Below are positions 26,578 to 35,836 of a stretch of DNA of 64,000 nt, piece after piece. The DNA lies in contig JBEPTZ010000006.1 of NCBI GenBank assembly GCA_041691815.1, forward strand, positions 13,004 to 77,003. Reading direction: 5' to 3'. The notes beneath the pieces were generated by a model. That model was given only the letters and a program-made list of their open reading frames with translations. It was not told the origin of the DNA and made no database searches. The position numbers were made by a program, and so were the translations under genes. This DNA comes from 70-18 sp041691815. Lineage in GTDB: Bacteria; Pseudomonadota; Alphaproteobacteria; Acetobacterales; Acetobacteraceae. Positions within the stretch are counted from its first letter, which is position 1, and the number at the start of each line of letters is the position of its first letter.

Positions 26578-27455
26578 GTGCGGCGAGCATCGCGCAGCCG
26601 AGCCGGGCGGCGCTGTTCTGGCGCAGCTTCGCGGAGAACCGTGGTGCGGTGGCGGGCCTGGTGGTGATGGGCATCCTGATCGTGCTGGCGGTGCTGGCCG
26701 ACGTGCTGGCGCTGCATTCACCGATCGAGCAGTTCCGTACTCATTTCCTGAGCCCGCCGGTCTGGGAGGAGGGCGGCAGCTGGGCGTTTCCGCTCGGCAC
26801 CGACGATGTGGGGCGGGATATCCTGTCGCGGCTGATCCACGGGGCGCGGCTGTCACTCGTCATCGGCTTCTCGGTGGTGACGCTGTCGCTCACCGTCGGC
26901 ACCGTGCTGGGGCTGACCGCGGCGTTCGCCGGCGGCGTGGTGGACGTGGCGATCATGCGGATCATGGACATCATCCTGGTGTTCCCGTCGCTGCTGCTGG
27001 CGATCGTGATCGTGGCGATCATGGGGCCGGGGATGTTCAACGCGATGCTGGCGGTGGCGATCGTCACCCTGCCCGGCTACACGCGGCTGTCGCGCGCCTC
27101 GGCGATGTCGGAACTGGCGCGCGACTATGTGACCGCGACCCGGGCGGCCGGCGCATCGACCAGGCGGCTGATGTTCGACACCGTGCTGCCGAACTGCCTG
27201 GCGCCGTTGATCGTGCAGGCCTCGCTGGGGTTCTCGGCGGCGATCCTGGATGCGGCGGCACTCGGCTTCCTTGGCCTGGGCGCGCAGGCGCCGACGCCGG
27301 AATGGGGCACCATGCTGGCCGGCGCCTTGCAGTACTACCAGCGCGCCTGGTGGGTGCTGGCGTTCCCCGGCTTCGCCATTCTGTTCACCGTGCTGGCGTT
27401 CAACCTGTTCGGCGACGGGTTGCGCGATGCCCTCGATCCGAAGTTGAAACGCTGA
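26574..27455 (+). CDS. dppC: ABC transporter permease DppC
   Basis: A 293-aa inner-membrane permease, partner of DppB. The N-terminal segment RSFAENRGAVAGLVVMGILI and the GTDDVGRDILSRLIHGARLS motif mark the DppC/OppC family. The EAA loop is near YVTATRAAGASTRRLMFDTV. Five to six helices are visible. The ATG overlaps the dppB stop (ATGA), and its own stop shares a base with dppD. Confidence 0.94.
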   Translation: MSAASIAQPSRAALFWRSFAENRGAVAGLVVMGILIVLAVLADVLALHSPIEQFRTHFLSPPVWEEGGSWAFPLGTDDVGRDILSRLIHGARLSLVIGFSVVTLSLTVGTVLGLTAAFAGGVVDVAIMRIMDIILVFPSLLLAIVIVAIMGPGMFNAMLAVAIVTLPGYTRLSRASAMSELARDYVTATRAAGASTRRLMFDTVLPNCLAPLIVQASLGFSAAILDAAALGFLGLGAQAPTPEWGTMLAGALQYYQRAWWVLAFPGFAILFTVLAFNLFGDGLRDALDPKLKR

Positions 27456-28441
27456 TGCCGCTGCTGGAAATCCGCAATCTGGCGGTGGAATTCGGCACCG
27501 CCCGCGGCCGGTTCCGCGCCGTGGACGGGGTGGACGTGACGCTGGATGCCGGGGAAATCCTCTGCGTGGTCGGCGAATCCGGCTCGGGCAAGAGCGTGTC
27601 GATGCTGGCAGTGATGGGGCTGATCGCCTGGCCGGGCAAAGTCAGCGCCGACGTGATGCGCTTCGACGGCACCGATCTGATGGGGCTGTCATCACGCCAG
27701 CGCCGCAAGCTGGTGGGGCGCGACGTGGCGATGGTGTTCCAGGAACCGACCACGTCGCTGAACCCGTGCTACCCGGTCGGCTGGCAGATCGGCGAGGCGC
27801 TGCGCCAACACGCTGCGGTGCCACGCAACAAGGTGCGCGACCGGGTGGTGGAGCTGCTGGACCAGGTCGGCATCCCCGACCCGGCCAGCCGGTTGGGAGC
27901 GTTTCCGCATCAGTTGTCCGGCGGCATGAACCAGCGGGTGATGATCGCCATGGCAATCTCCTGCAATCCGCGCCTGCTGATCGCCGACGAACCGACCACC
28001 GCACTCGATGTCACCATCCAGAAGCAGATCCTCGACCTGCTGATCGATCTGCAACGCAGCCGCGGCATGGCGCTGGCGCTGATCACCCACGACATGGGCG
28101 TGGTGGCGGAGACCGCGCAGCGGGTGCAGGTGATGTATGCCGGCCAGATGGTCGAGGAGCAGCCGACCGACGCGCTGTTCGCCGCCCCCCGCCACCCCTA
28201 CACCGCCGCCCTGCTGGCCGCCCTGCCGGAACGGGCGATGGGACAGAGCCGGCTGCCGACCATCCCCGGCATGGTGCCGGGCATCGACGACCGGCCGGAA
28301 GGCTGCCTGTTCAGCCCACGCTGCGCCTTCGCCACCGATCTGTGCCGCAGCACCGCACCGGCGCTGAAGGGGCTGCCGGGCGAGCGCACGCGCTGCCACA
28401 CGCCACTCGACCGGGAGGGCCGGCCGGTGGCACGGGCATGA
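27455..28441 (+). CDS. dppD: ABC transporter ATPase DppD
   Basis: A 328-aa ATPase of the peptide uptake system. Walker A is VGESGSGKS (about 38-46), the signature is LSGGMNQR, and Walker B is PRLLIADEPTTALD. The C-terminal oligopeptide-transporter extension carries the Cys-rich motif GCLFSPRCAFATDLCRS found in DppD/OppD, some of which bind a 4Fe-4S cluster. ATG 27455 overlaps the dppC stop. Its stop overlaps dppF by 4 bp. Confidence 0.95.
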   Translation: MPLLEIRNLAVEFGTARGRFRAVDGVDVTLDAGEILCVVGESGSGKSVSMLAVMGLIAWPGKVSADVMRFDGTDLMGLSSRQRRKLVGRDVAMVFQEPTTSLNPCYPVGWQIGEALRQHAAVPRNKVRDRVVELLDQVGIPDPASRLGAFPHQLSGGMNQRVMIAMAISCNPRLLIADEPTTALDVTIQKQILDLLIDLQRSRGMALALITHDMGVVAETAQRVQVMYAGQMVEEQPTDALFAAPRHPYTAALLAALPERAMGQSRLPTIPGMVPGIDDRPEGCLFSPRCAFATDLCRSTAPALKGLPGERTRCHTPLDREGRPVARA

Positions 28442-29451
28442 TTCCCTCTGATGCAGGCCCCGCTGGTGCTGACAGCGTGATGCAGGCCAATGCCGTGCGG
28501 CGGCACTACCCGGTCGGCGGCGGGCTGCTCGGCAAACGCGGCGTGGTGAAAGCGGTGGACGGCGTGTCGTTCACCCTGGCGCGCGGCCGGACGCTGGCGG
28601 TGGTCGGCGAATCCGGCTGCGGCAAATCCACCCTGGCGCGCATGGCGGCACTGCTGGAGGCGCCCAGCGACGGCGCCCTGCTGCTCGACGGCCAGACCAC
28701 CGCCGGGCGCAGCGAGGCCGAACGGCGGCAGATGCGGCTCGGCGTGCAGATGGTGTTCCAAAACCCGTATGGCTCGCTGAACCCGCGCAAGACGGTCGGC
28801 GCCATCCTCGACGAACCGCTGGTCATCAACCACCGCGGCAACCCGGCCGAGCGGCTGGCCGCGGTGCGCGCGATGATGGACCGGGTCGGGCTGCGGCCGG
28901 ACCAGATCGACCGCTACCCGCACATGTTCTCCGGCGGCCAGCGGCAGCGCATCGCCATTGCCCGGGCGCTGATGCTGAACCCCGCGGTGGTGGTGGCCGA
29001 CGAACCAGTCTCGGCACTGGACGTATCGATCCAGGCGCAGGTGCTGAACCTGATGATGGACCTGCAGGATGAGCTGCAACTGGCCTATCTGTTCATCAGC
29101 CACGACCTCTCGGTGGTGCGCCACATCGCCGCCGAGGTGATGGTGATGTATTGCGGCCGGCCGGTGGAGCACGGCCCGAAGGCCAGCATCTTCGCCACCC
29201 CGCGCCACCCGTACACGCAGATGCTGCTGGCCGCGACGCCCTCGGTGGACCCGGCGCGGCGCAAGCAGGCGGTGACGATCAAGGGCGAACTCCCCTCCCC
29301 GCTCAACCCGCCACGCGGCTGCGCCTTCGCCAGCCGCTGCCCATACGCCACGCCGCGCTGCACCGACGAACGGCCGGAGCCGCGGCCATTCGAGGGGCAT
29401 CTCGTCGCGTGCCACCATGCGGAGAGCATTGCAGAAAGGGTTCTTTTTTGA
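28438..29451 (+). CDS. dppF: ABC transporter ATPase DppF
   Basis: A 337-aa ATPase, partner of DppD. Walker A is VGESGCGKST (about 58-67), the signature is FSGGQRQRIAIARAL, and Walker B is VVVADEPVSALD. The C-terminal motif GCAFASRCPYATPRC is present. The last three sense codons and the TGA stop lie inside a palindromic element, so the native C-terminus has been altered by it. The catalytic core is complete. It is the last gene of the operon and converges on the dehydratase gene. Confidence 0.94.
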   Translation: MIPSDAGPAGADSVMQANAVRRHYPVGGGLLGKRGVVKAVDGVSFTLARGRTLAVVGESGCGKSTLARMAALLEAPSDGALLLDGQTTAGRSEAERRQMRLGVQMVFQNPYGSLNPRKTVGAILDEPLVINHRGNPAERLAAVRAMMDRVGLRPDQIDRYPHMFSGGQRQRIAIARALMLNPAVVVADEPVSALDVSIQAQVLNLMMDLQDELQLAYLFISHDLSVVRHIAAEVMVMYCGRPVEHGPKASIFATPRHPYTQMLLAATPSVDPARRKQAVTIKGELPSPLNPPRGCAFASRCPYATPRCTDERPEPRPFEGHLVACHHAESIAERVLF

Positions 29452-29573
29452 AAAAAAGAACCAAAAAACTTTCATTCGCCTTGCAACAACGGAGTGGCGG
29501 AGACTCTGTACACTCCAATGGATAGAAAGTTTTTTTGCTTCTTTTTGTTCACAAAAAGAAGATCTTCCTTCCC
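29440..29573 (-). repeat. palindromic intergenic element, copy D
   Basis: Reverse-orientation copy filling the whole gap between the convergent genes dppF and the dehydratase gene. The left hairpin GTTCTTTTTT/AAAAAAAGAAC supplies the end of dppF. The right hairpin CTTCTTTTTGT/ACAAAAAGAAG ends a few bases before the dehydratase stop. Each gene therefore reads into a hairpin. Confidence 0.9.
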
Positions 29574-31322
29574 TCAATAAATCACCGGCTCCCCCGCCGC
29601 CTTGCCGAACGCCTTCTCCAGGAAATCGAAATCGGCCCCGTCGTTCGCCTGGCGGATATGCTGCGCGAACATCCAGCCATAGCCGCGCTCGAAGCGTGGC
29701 GCCGGCGGCACCAGCGCCGCGCGGCGGCTGGCCAGTTCGGTGTCGGAGACGTTCATGCTGATGCTGCGGGCGGCGACGTCCACCGAGATGATGTCGCCGG
29801 TGCGCACCAGCGCCAGCGGCCCGCCGACATAGGATTCCGGCGAGATATGCAGCACGCAGGCACCGTAGCTGGTGCCGCTCATCCGTGCGTCTGAGAGGCG
29901 CAGCATGTCGCGCACGCCCTGCTTCACCAGTTTGCGCGGGATCGGCAGCATGCCCCATTCCGGCATCCCCGGCCCACCCTGCGGCCCGGCGTTGCGCAGC
30001 ACCAGCACATGGTCGGCGGTGACATCGAGGTTTTCGTCCTCGACCGCCGCTTTCATCTCGGGATACGAGTCGAACACCAGCGCCGGGCCGGAATGCTTGC
30101 GCAGGCGCGGTTCGGCGGCGGCCGGCTTCATCACGCAGCCATCCGGCGCCAGGTTGCCGCGCAGCACGGCGAGCGAGCCCTCGGCATAGACCGGATCGGC
30201 CAGGGTGCGGATCACGTCGGGATTGTTGACCTTGGCGCCGGCGATGTTCTCGCCCAGCGTGCGGCCGTTGGCGGTGATCGCGTCCAGGTGCAGCCGGTCG
30301 GCGATCAGCGCCATCAGCGCCGGCAGGCCGCCGGCATAGTAGAAATCCTCCATCAGATAGGTGGCGCCGTTCGGCCGGATATTGGCGATCACCGGCACCT
30401 TGTGGCTGGCCGCCTCGAAATCATCGAGCCCGATATCGACGCCAGCGCGACGTGCCTGGGCGATCACGTGGATGATCGCGTTGGTCGAGCAGCCCATCGC
30501 CATCGCCACCAGGATGCCGTTCTCGAACGCGGCACGGGTCTGGATATCGGAGGGCCGCAGATCCTCCCACACCATCTCCACCGCCCGCCGGCCGCAGGCG
30601 GTGGCCATGCGCTGATGCGTGGCGTCGGCAGCCGGGATCGACGAGGCGCCGGGCAAGGTCATGCCGATCGCCTCGGCGATGCCGGTCATCGTGCTGGCGG
30701 TGCCGAGCGTCATGCAATGGCCCGGCGAGCGGGCGATGCCGCCCTCCATCTCGAACCAGTCGCGGTCACTGATCTTGCCGGCGCGGCGCTCGTCCCAGTA
30801 TTTCCAGGCATCCGAGCCGGAGCCGAGCACCTGGCCCTTCCAGTTGCCACGCAGCATCGGCCCGGCCGGCATGAAGATCGCCGGCACGCCGGCCGAGGTG
30901 GCGCCCATCAGCAGCGCCGGCGTGGTCTTGTCGCAGCCGCCCATCAGCACCACGCCGTCGATCGGGTGGGCGTGGATCAGTTCCTCGGCATCCATCGCCA
31001 GCATGTTGCGGTACAGCATGGAGGTCGGTTTCAGGAAACTCTCCGACAGCGACAGCGCCGGCAGTTCCACCGGGAAGCCGCCGGCCTGCAGCACGCCGCG
31101 CTTCACCTCCTCCACCCGCTGGCGGAAATGCATGTGGCAGGGCTGCAGGTCCGACCAGGTGTTGAGGATGCCGATCACCGGGCGGCCCACCCAGTCCTCC
31201 GGCGCGTAGCCCATCTGCATCAGGCGCGAGCGATGGCCGAAGCCGCGCAGGTCGTCCGGCGCGAACCAGCGGGCGCTGCGCAGGGTTTCCGGGGTAACGC
31301 GGCGGCGAGGCGTATCGGTCAT
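29574..31322 (-). CDS. IlvD/Edd-family sugar-acid dehydratase (arabinonate dehydratase-like)
   Basis: A 582-aa Fe-S dehydratase. The Cys motifs of the family are visible: LQPCHMHFRQ, VVLMGGCDKTTPALLM and MAMGCSTN. SPGHCMTLGTASTM and the C-terminal DARMSGTSYGACVLHISPES form the active-site region. The length and sequence style fit L-arabinonate/D-xylonate-type sugar-acid dehydratases rather than IlvD of valine synthesis (about 560-615 aa), but the exact substrate cannot be fixed. It lies downstream of a FadR-type regulator and beside a TRAP transporter, so it should be the first catabolic step for the imported acid. ATG 31322 follows GGACGGAAA. Confidence 0.85.
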   Translation of the reverse strand: MTDTPRRRVTPETLRSARWFAPDDLRGFGHRSRLMQMGYAPEDWVGRPVIGILNTWSDLQPCHMHFRQRVEEVKRGVLQAGGFPVELPALSLSESFLKPTSMLYRNMLAMDAEELIHAHPIDGVVLMGGCDKTTPALLMGATSAGVPAIFMPAGPMLRGNWKGQVLGSGSDAWKYWDERRAGKISDRDWFEMEGGIARSPGHCMTLGTASTMTGIAEAIGMTLPGASSIPAADATHQRMATACGRRAVEMVWEDLRPSDIQTRAAFENGILVAMAMGCSTNAIIHVIAQARRAGVDIGLDDFEAASHKVPVIANIRPNGATYLMEDFYYAGGLPALMALIADRLHLDAITANGRTLGENIAGAKVNNPDVIRTLADPVYAEGSLAVLRGNLAPDGCVMKPAAAEPRLRKHSGPALVFDSYPEMKAAVEDENLDVTADHVLVLRNAGPQGGPGMPEWGMLPIPRKLVKQGVRDMLRLSDARMSGTSYGACVLHISPESYVGGPLALVRTGDIISVDVAARSISMNVSDTELASRRAALVPPAPRFERGYGWMFAQHIRQANDGADFDFLEKAFGKAAGEPVIY

Positions 31323-31353
31323 GTCGGTTTCCGTCCCAAGATGGCGTGCCGTT

Positions 31354-32079
31354 TCAGGCTGAGGTGTGGCGCAGCATGCCACGATAGCGCTCGCGAGAGC
31401 GAGCCAGGTGGTCGCGCATCGCCGCCCGCGCGGCACCCGGATCGCGCGCCGCGATGGCGGTGGCGATGGCGCGATGCTCGTCGACCAGGGTGCGCAGATA
31501 GGCTGCCGCCTCCACCTGCCGCAGCGGGTCCATCACGATGGCCTGGCGCGGGATGATGATAAAGCGGCCGAGATATTCCAGGATGCGCGCGAATTGCGGG
31601 TTGCCGGTGGCGCCGGCGATGGCGCTGTGAAAGGCGAAATCCTCGGAGATCGACGAGCGATCGCGGGCGATGCCGCGTTCGAAGGTCGCCAGCGCGCGCT
31701 CCACCTCGCGCAACGCCGGCAGGCTGGCGCGTTCGGCCGCCAGGGCCGCGGCCTCCACCTCGATCGCCAGCCGCAACTCCATCACGTCGACCACATCGCC
31801 GAGCGAATCGCGTAAATCGGCGTCCAGGCGGAACGGTTGCTGGGTGGTGTCGGCGGCGACGAAGGCGCCCTTGCCCTGGTGCGTGGTCACCAGCCCGTTG
31901 GCGCGCAGTGCCGCGGCGGCCTCGCGCACCACGCTGCGGCTGACCTCGAAGGCCGCCATCATCTCCTGTTCGGTGGGCAGTTGCGCGCCGGGCGGCAGCC
32001 GGCCGCTGGCGATCTCGGCGGTCAATCGTTCCACCACCTCGCTCGCCCGGTTACGCGGGCGGTCGAGCGGGCGCAGCAT
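31354..32079 (-). CDS. GntR-family regulator, FadR subfamily
   Basis: A 241-aa repressor. The N-terminal winged helix (about 12-75) contains LPTEQEMMAAFEVSRSVVRE and GLVTTHQGKGAFVA. The C-terminal FCD ligand domain (about 90-230) has the His/Asp metal-site pattern with FAFHSAIAGATGNPQF and the HRAIATAIAARD helix. FCD regulators usually sense sugar acids or carboxylates. It is upstream of the dehydratase (32 bp gap, same strand) and divergent from the TRAP operon, and probably controls both. The start at 32079 is the best ATG, though it lacks a clear ribosome site. Confidence 0.9.
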   Translation of the reverse strand: MLRPLDRPRNRASEVVERLTAEIASGRLPPGAQLPTEQEMMAAFEVSRSVVREAAAALRANGLVTTHQGKGAFVAADTTQQPFRLDADLRDSLGDVVDVMELRLAIEVEAAALAAERASLPALREVERALATFERGIARDRSSISEDFAFHSAIAGATGNPQFARILEYLGRFIIIPRQAIVMDPLRQVEAAAYLRTLVDEHRAIATAIAARDPGAARAAMRDHLARSRERYRGMLRHTSA

Positions 32080-32128
32080 TGGTGAAGAAGCAGGACGGCT
32101 TGACAAGCAACCTCCCGTATGACGTAGG

Positions 32129-32157
32129 ATCATCAGACAACATGATGACCTGATCAT
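32129..32157. promoter_or_regulatory. probable operator of the FadR-type regulator
   Basis: Three half-sites, ATCAT (32129), ATGAT (32142) and ATCAT (32153), alternate in orientation within 29 bp in the divergent promoter region. This gives two overlapping 5-bp palindromes. Assignment to the adjacent regulator is inference. Confidence 0.45.
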
Positions 32158-32242
32158 TCCAGCGATGCAAGTGCCGCAGACACGGGCAACCGCAAAGAAC
32201 GATCCGGGACGAAGACCATGAAAACAACGGGAGAGAGAGTCC

Positions 32243-33235
32243 ATGAAACGGCGTGACGCACTGAAACTCGGAGCCGCGGCCGGCGTGGCCATGTTCGCCA
32301 TCGGCGGGCGGGCGCAGGCAGCCCCCAAGATGCTGAAGGCATCGGACGTCCACCCCGAAGGCTACCCGACGGTGGCGGCGATGGAGAGCCTCGGCAAGAA
32401 GCTGGAGAAGGCCACCAATGGCCGGCTCGGCGTGCAGATGTACGCCTCCATGCAGCTTGGCGGCGAGAAGGAGGCGATCGAGCAGGCCCAGGTCGGTGCC
32501 ATCCAGTTCGCCCGCGTCAGCGTCGGCGCACTCGGCCCGGTGGTCGACGACCTCAACGTCTTCAACCTGCCGTTCGTGTTCCGCAGCACCGACCACATGC
32601 GCAAGGTGATCGACGGCGCGGTCGGCCAGGCGCTGCTGGACAGCATCACCAACGACCCGAACAGCAAACTCGTTGGCCTCGCCTGGATGGATGCCGGCGC
32701 CCGCAGCTTCTACAACACCAAGCACCCGATCAACACCATCGCCGACATGAAGGGCCTGAAGGTCCGCGTCATCGGCAACCCGATGTTCGTCGCCATGGGC
32801 AACGCGCTCGGCGCCAACGCGGTGGCGATGGGCTACGACCAGGTGTTCAGCGCCCTGCAGACCGGGGTGATCGACGGTGCGGAGAACAACCCGCCGAGCT
32901 ACGTGTTCGATCACCACTACGAAGTCGCCAAGTTCTTCAGCTTCACCGAGCACCTGATCGTGCCGGAGATCATCGCCTTCTCGCGCCCCACGTGGGACAG
33001 CATGTCGAAAGCCGACCAGGATCTGCTGAAGCAGCTCGGCCGCGAGGCGCAGATGGAAGAGCGCGTGTTGTGGGACGCCAAGGAGAAAGAGGCGCTCGAC
33101 AAGATGAAGGCGGCGAAGATCGCCGAGGTGACCGGGATGGACAAGACGCCGTTCCAGGACGCGGTCAAGCCGGTATGGGACAAGTACGGCGCCAAATACG
33201 CCGCCCTGATCAAGCAGATCTCCGCCGTATCCTGA
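32243..33235 (+). CDS. dctP: TRAP transporter substrate-binding protein DctP
   Basis: A 330-aa periplasmic binding protein. A Tat-type signal (MKRRDALKLGAAAGVAMFAI, cleavage near AQA) precedes the DctP fold. Family motifs are seen in KGLKVRVIGNPMFVAMGNAL (carrying the Arg that binds the ligand carboxylate) and VFSALQTGVIDGAENNPPSY. It captures an organic or sugar acid and hands it to DctQM, encoded next. It is divergent from the FadR-type regulator. Confidence 0.94.
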   Translation: MKRRDALKLGAAAGVAMFAIGGRAQAAPKMLKASDVHPEGYPTVAAMESLGKKLEKATNGRLGVQMYASMQLGGEKEAIEQAQVGAIQFARVSVGALGPVVDDLNVFNLPFVFRSTDHMRKVIDGAVGQALLDSITNDPNSKLVGLAWMDAGARSFYNTKHPINTIADMKGLKVRVIGNPMFVAMGNALGANAVAMGYDQVFSALQTGVIDGAENNPPSYVFDHHYEVAKFFSFTEHLIVPEIIAFSRPTWDSMSKADQDLLKQLGREAQMEERVLWDAKEKEALDKMKAAKIAEVTGMDKTPFQDAVKPVWDKYGAKYAALIKQISAVS

Positions 33236-33284
33236 TACGCCGGCGGGCCGGGGCACCGGCCCGCCGCCACCTCCCGGAGGCAGC

Positions 33285-33797
33285 ATGACCGCCACATTCC
33301 GCCGCGCGATGGATGCGTTGTACCTGCTCGGCGTGTTCGTCGCCGGCGTCTGCCTGGTGGCGATCGCCGTGGTGATCCCGTACGGCGTCTACATGCGCTA
33401 CATCGCCAACCATGCCGCCTCCTGGCCGGAACCGATGGCGATATTGCTCACCATCGTGCTGACCTTCATCGGCGGCGCCGCCTGCTACCGCACGGGCACG
33501 CATATGCGGGTCACCCTGCTGCGCAGCTCGATGCCGCGGATCGTCGAGAGATCCATGACGCTGCTGGCCGAGTTGCTGATGGCGCTGCTGGCAGTGTTCA
33601 TGGTGGTGCGCGGCACCGGGCTGGTGCAGACCACCTGGCACCAGGGTGTCGCCGAGTTCCCGGCGCTCAAGGTCGGCATCAGCTACCTGCCGATCCCGAT
33701 CGGCGGCGCCATGCTGCTGCTGTTCGTACTGGAATTCCTGCTGATCGGCCCGCCCGACGCGGTCGCGGATGACGACAGCCTCGCCGTCACCGAATAA
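33285..33797 (+). CDS. dctQ: TRAP transporter small membrane subunit DctQ
   Basis: A 170-aa inner-membrane protein with four helices (about 8-35, 48-68, 85-108, 128-150). The WPEPMAILLTIVLTFIGGAA stretch and TGTHMRVTLL are typical of DctQ. It bridges the SBP and the large subunit in Na+-driven uptake of the acid. An AGGAGG-like site (CCCGGAGG) precedes the ATG. Confidence 0.9.
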   Translation: MTATFRRAMDALYLLGVFVAGVCLVAIAVVIPYGVYMRYIANHAASWPEPMAILLTIVLTFIGGAACYRTGTHMRVTLLRSSMPRIVERSMTLLAELLMALLAVFMVVRGTGLVQTTWHQGVAEFPALKVGISYLPIPIGGAMLLLFVLEFLLIGPPDAVADDDSLAVTE

Positions 33798-33820
33798 CGC
33801 GCCCGCAAGGACCCCGCCCC

Positions 33821-35110
33821 ATGGACGTCGCCATCCTGCTCGGCACGCTGTTCGTGTGCTTCGCCATCGGCATGCCGATCGCCTATGCACTGGGCTTCGC
33901 CGCCCTGGTCGGCGCCATCTGGATCGATATCCCGATGGCAGCGGTGATGCTGCAGGTCTCGCACGGCGTCTCCAGCTTCGCCATGCTGACCATCCCGTTC
34001 TTCGTGCTGGCCGGCGCCATCATGGCCGAGGGCGGCATGGCCCGCCGGCTGGTGGCCTTCGCCAACGTGCTGGTCGGCCTGCTGCGGCTGCGCGGCGGGC
34101 TGGCGCTGGTCAACATCGTCGCCACCAGCTTCCTGTCCGGCATTTCCGGCTCGTCGGTGGCCGACGTCTCGGCGATCGGCTCGGTGATGATCCCGCAGAT
34201 GGAGCGCAGCGGCTATTCGCGGGTCTACGCCACCAACGTCACCATCAGCGGCTCGTTGCAGGCCATCCTGGTGCCGCCCAGCCACAACGCGGTGATCTAC
34301 TCGCTGGCCACTGGTGGCAGCGTGTCGATCATCAGCCTGTTCATGGCCGGCGTGGTGCCGGGCATCCTGCTTGGCGTGGCGCTGATGGGGCTGTGCGTGG
34401 CCATCGCCTACAAGCGCGGCTACCCGAAGGGCGAGGTGGTGCCGCTCGGTGAAGCGCTGCGCCTGTCCGGCCAGGCGCTGTGGGGGCTGGTGACCATCTT
34501 CATCATCGTCGGCGGCATCCTGGCCGGGGTGTTCACCGCGGTGGAAGCCGGCGCGGTCGCCGTGGTCTACGCCTTCGTGGTGACCATGTTCGTCTACCGC
34601 GACTATGCCTGGAAAGACCTGCCCGGCCTGGTGCATCGCACGCTGAAGACGGTGGCGATGGTGCTGACCTTGATCGCCTTCGCCTCGGCGTTCGGCTACG
34701 TGATGGCGCTGATGCAACTGCCGGCCAAGATCACGGCGTTCTTCCTCACCCTGTCGAGCAACGGCGACGTGATCCTGCTGCTGATCAACGTGCTGCTGCT
34801 GGTGCTGGGCTGCCTGATGGACATGGCGCCGCTGATCCTGATCTGCACGCCGATCCTGCTGCCGGTGGTGATGCGGTTCGGCGTCGACCCGGTGCATTTC
34901 GGCATGATCCTGCTGCTCAACCTGGGCATCGGGCTGTTCACCCCGCCGGTCGGCTCGGTGCTGTTCGTCGGCTGCGCCATCGGCCGCGTGCCGATGGAAA
35001 AGGCGGTGCGCGGGCTGTGGCCGTTCTACCTGGTGATGCTGGCGGTGCTCGGCCTGGTCACCTTCGTGCCGACGCTGTCGCTGTGGCTGCCGCACAAGCT
35101 GGGCCTGTAG
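33821..35110 (+). CDS. dctM: TRAP transporter large membrane subunit DctM
   Basis: A 429-aa polytopic permease with about eleven helices. Conserved blocks are LTIPFFVLAGAIMAEGGMAR, the Ser/Gly-rich SFLSGISGSSVADVSAIGSV motif, and LGIGLFTPPVGSVLFVGCAI near the end. It is the ion-coupled transport channel. Its stop codon is immediately followed by the stop of the opposing SGNH gene with no gap. Confidence 0.95.
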   Translation: MDVAILLGTLFVCFAIGMPIAYALGFAALVGAIWIDIPMAAVMLQVSHGVSSFAMLTIPFFVLAGAIMAEGGMARRLVAFANVLVGLLRLRGGLALVNIVATSFLSGISGSSVADVSAIGSVMIPQMERSGYSRVYATNVTISGSLQAILVPPSHNAVIYSLATGGSVSIISLFMAGVVPGILLGVALMGLCVAIAYKRGYPKGEVVPLGEALRLSGQALWGLVTIFIIVGGILAGVFTAVEAGAVAVVYAFVVTMFVYRDYAWKDLPGLVHRTLKTVAMVLTLIAFASAFGYVMALMQLPAKITAFFLTLSSNGDVILLLINVLLLVLGCLMDMAPLILICTPILLPVVMRFGVDPVHFGMILLLNLGIGLFTPPVGSVLFVGCAIGRVPMEKAVRGLWPFYLVMLAVLGLVTFVPTLSLWLPHKLGL

Positions 35111-35836
35111 CTACCGCACCGCCGGCGCAATCGCCTGCGCCAGCGCGGCGGCGATGCAGTCATACAGCCGCCGGGCGTTCGGCACGCGGGCGGCGGAGTC
35201 GGTGGCGGCAAGGGTCAGGCCATGCTGCGCCCAGTCGGTCATCAACTCGTAACGCTGGAACACCGCAACCCCGGAATTGGCCGCGGCGTCATGGATCACC
35301 TGCCGATACAGGTCGATCGGCGCCAGGCGCATCATGCCGGGGGTATATTGCAGGTCCAGCAGGATGGTATCGGCGCCGGCGGACAGGATTTCGTCCAGTC
35401 CGTGCTGCACCTCGCTGGCGTAGCTGTCGGGATTCATACCGCGTGAGGCTTCGCGCCCGCCGGTCTCCCAGATCACCAGCCGCGCGCCACTGTCGGACAG
35501 CATTTCCGGCAGATGCCTGGCCATGGCCATAGTGGAGCGATGGGCGGCGCCCTTGTTCAGCACGGTGACGGTGACACCCGGCAGCAACGCGGTCAGGTGC
35601 TCCTCCAGCCGGGACGGATAGGAGAACGCCGCCCCATCCGCCGCCGCCCCCAGCGTCGGCGCACTGCCGACCGCCAGCACCACCAGGGTGCGACGGGCGT
35701 GCACCAAGCTGCGCGCTTGCGGCAGCGTCAGGTTCGGCATCCCCAGCCCCGGCGGCACCGCGCAGGTCGCCTCGGCATGGGCCGCACCCGGCATCGCCAG
35801 ACCGAGTATCGCGACCGCCAACATGAGGCCCTTCAT
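35111..35836 (-). CDS. SGNH/GDSL-type periplasmic hydrolase-like protein
   Basis: A 241-aa exported protein with a clear signal peptide (MKGLMLAVAILGLAMPGAAHA). After it, LVVLAVGSAPTLGAAADG occupies the place of the catalytic GDS block: the first strand is present but the motif reads GSAPT. VLNKGAAHRSTM, LVIWETGGREA (block III-like) and a late DWAQHGL give the rest of an SGNH-like fold. ATGA overlap with the upstream OpgC-type acyltransferase gene suggests the pair jointly adds or removes acyl groups on an envelope glycan. The function is inferred from fold resemblance and context. Confidence 0.6.
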   Translation of the reverse strand: MKGLMLAVAILGLAMPGAAHAEATCAVPPGLGMPNLTLPQARSLVHARRTLVVLAVGSAPTLGAAADGAAFSYPSRLEEHLTALLPGVTVTVLNKGAAHRSTMAMARHLPEMLSDSGARLVIWETGGREASRGMNPDSYASEVQHGLDEILSAGADTILLDLQYTPGMMRLAPIDLYRQVIHDAAANSGVAVFQRYELMTDWAQHGLTLAATDSAARVPNARRLYDCIAAALAQAIAPAVR

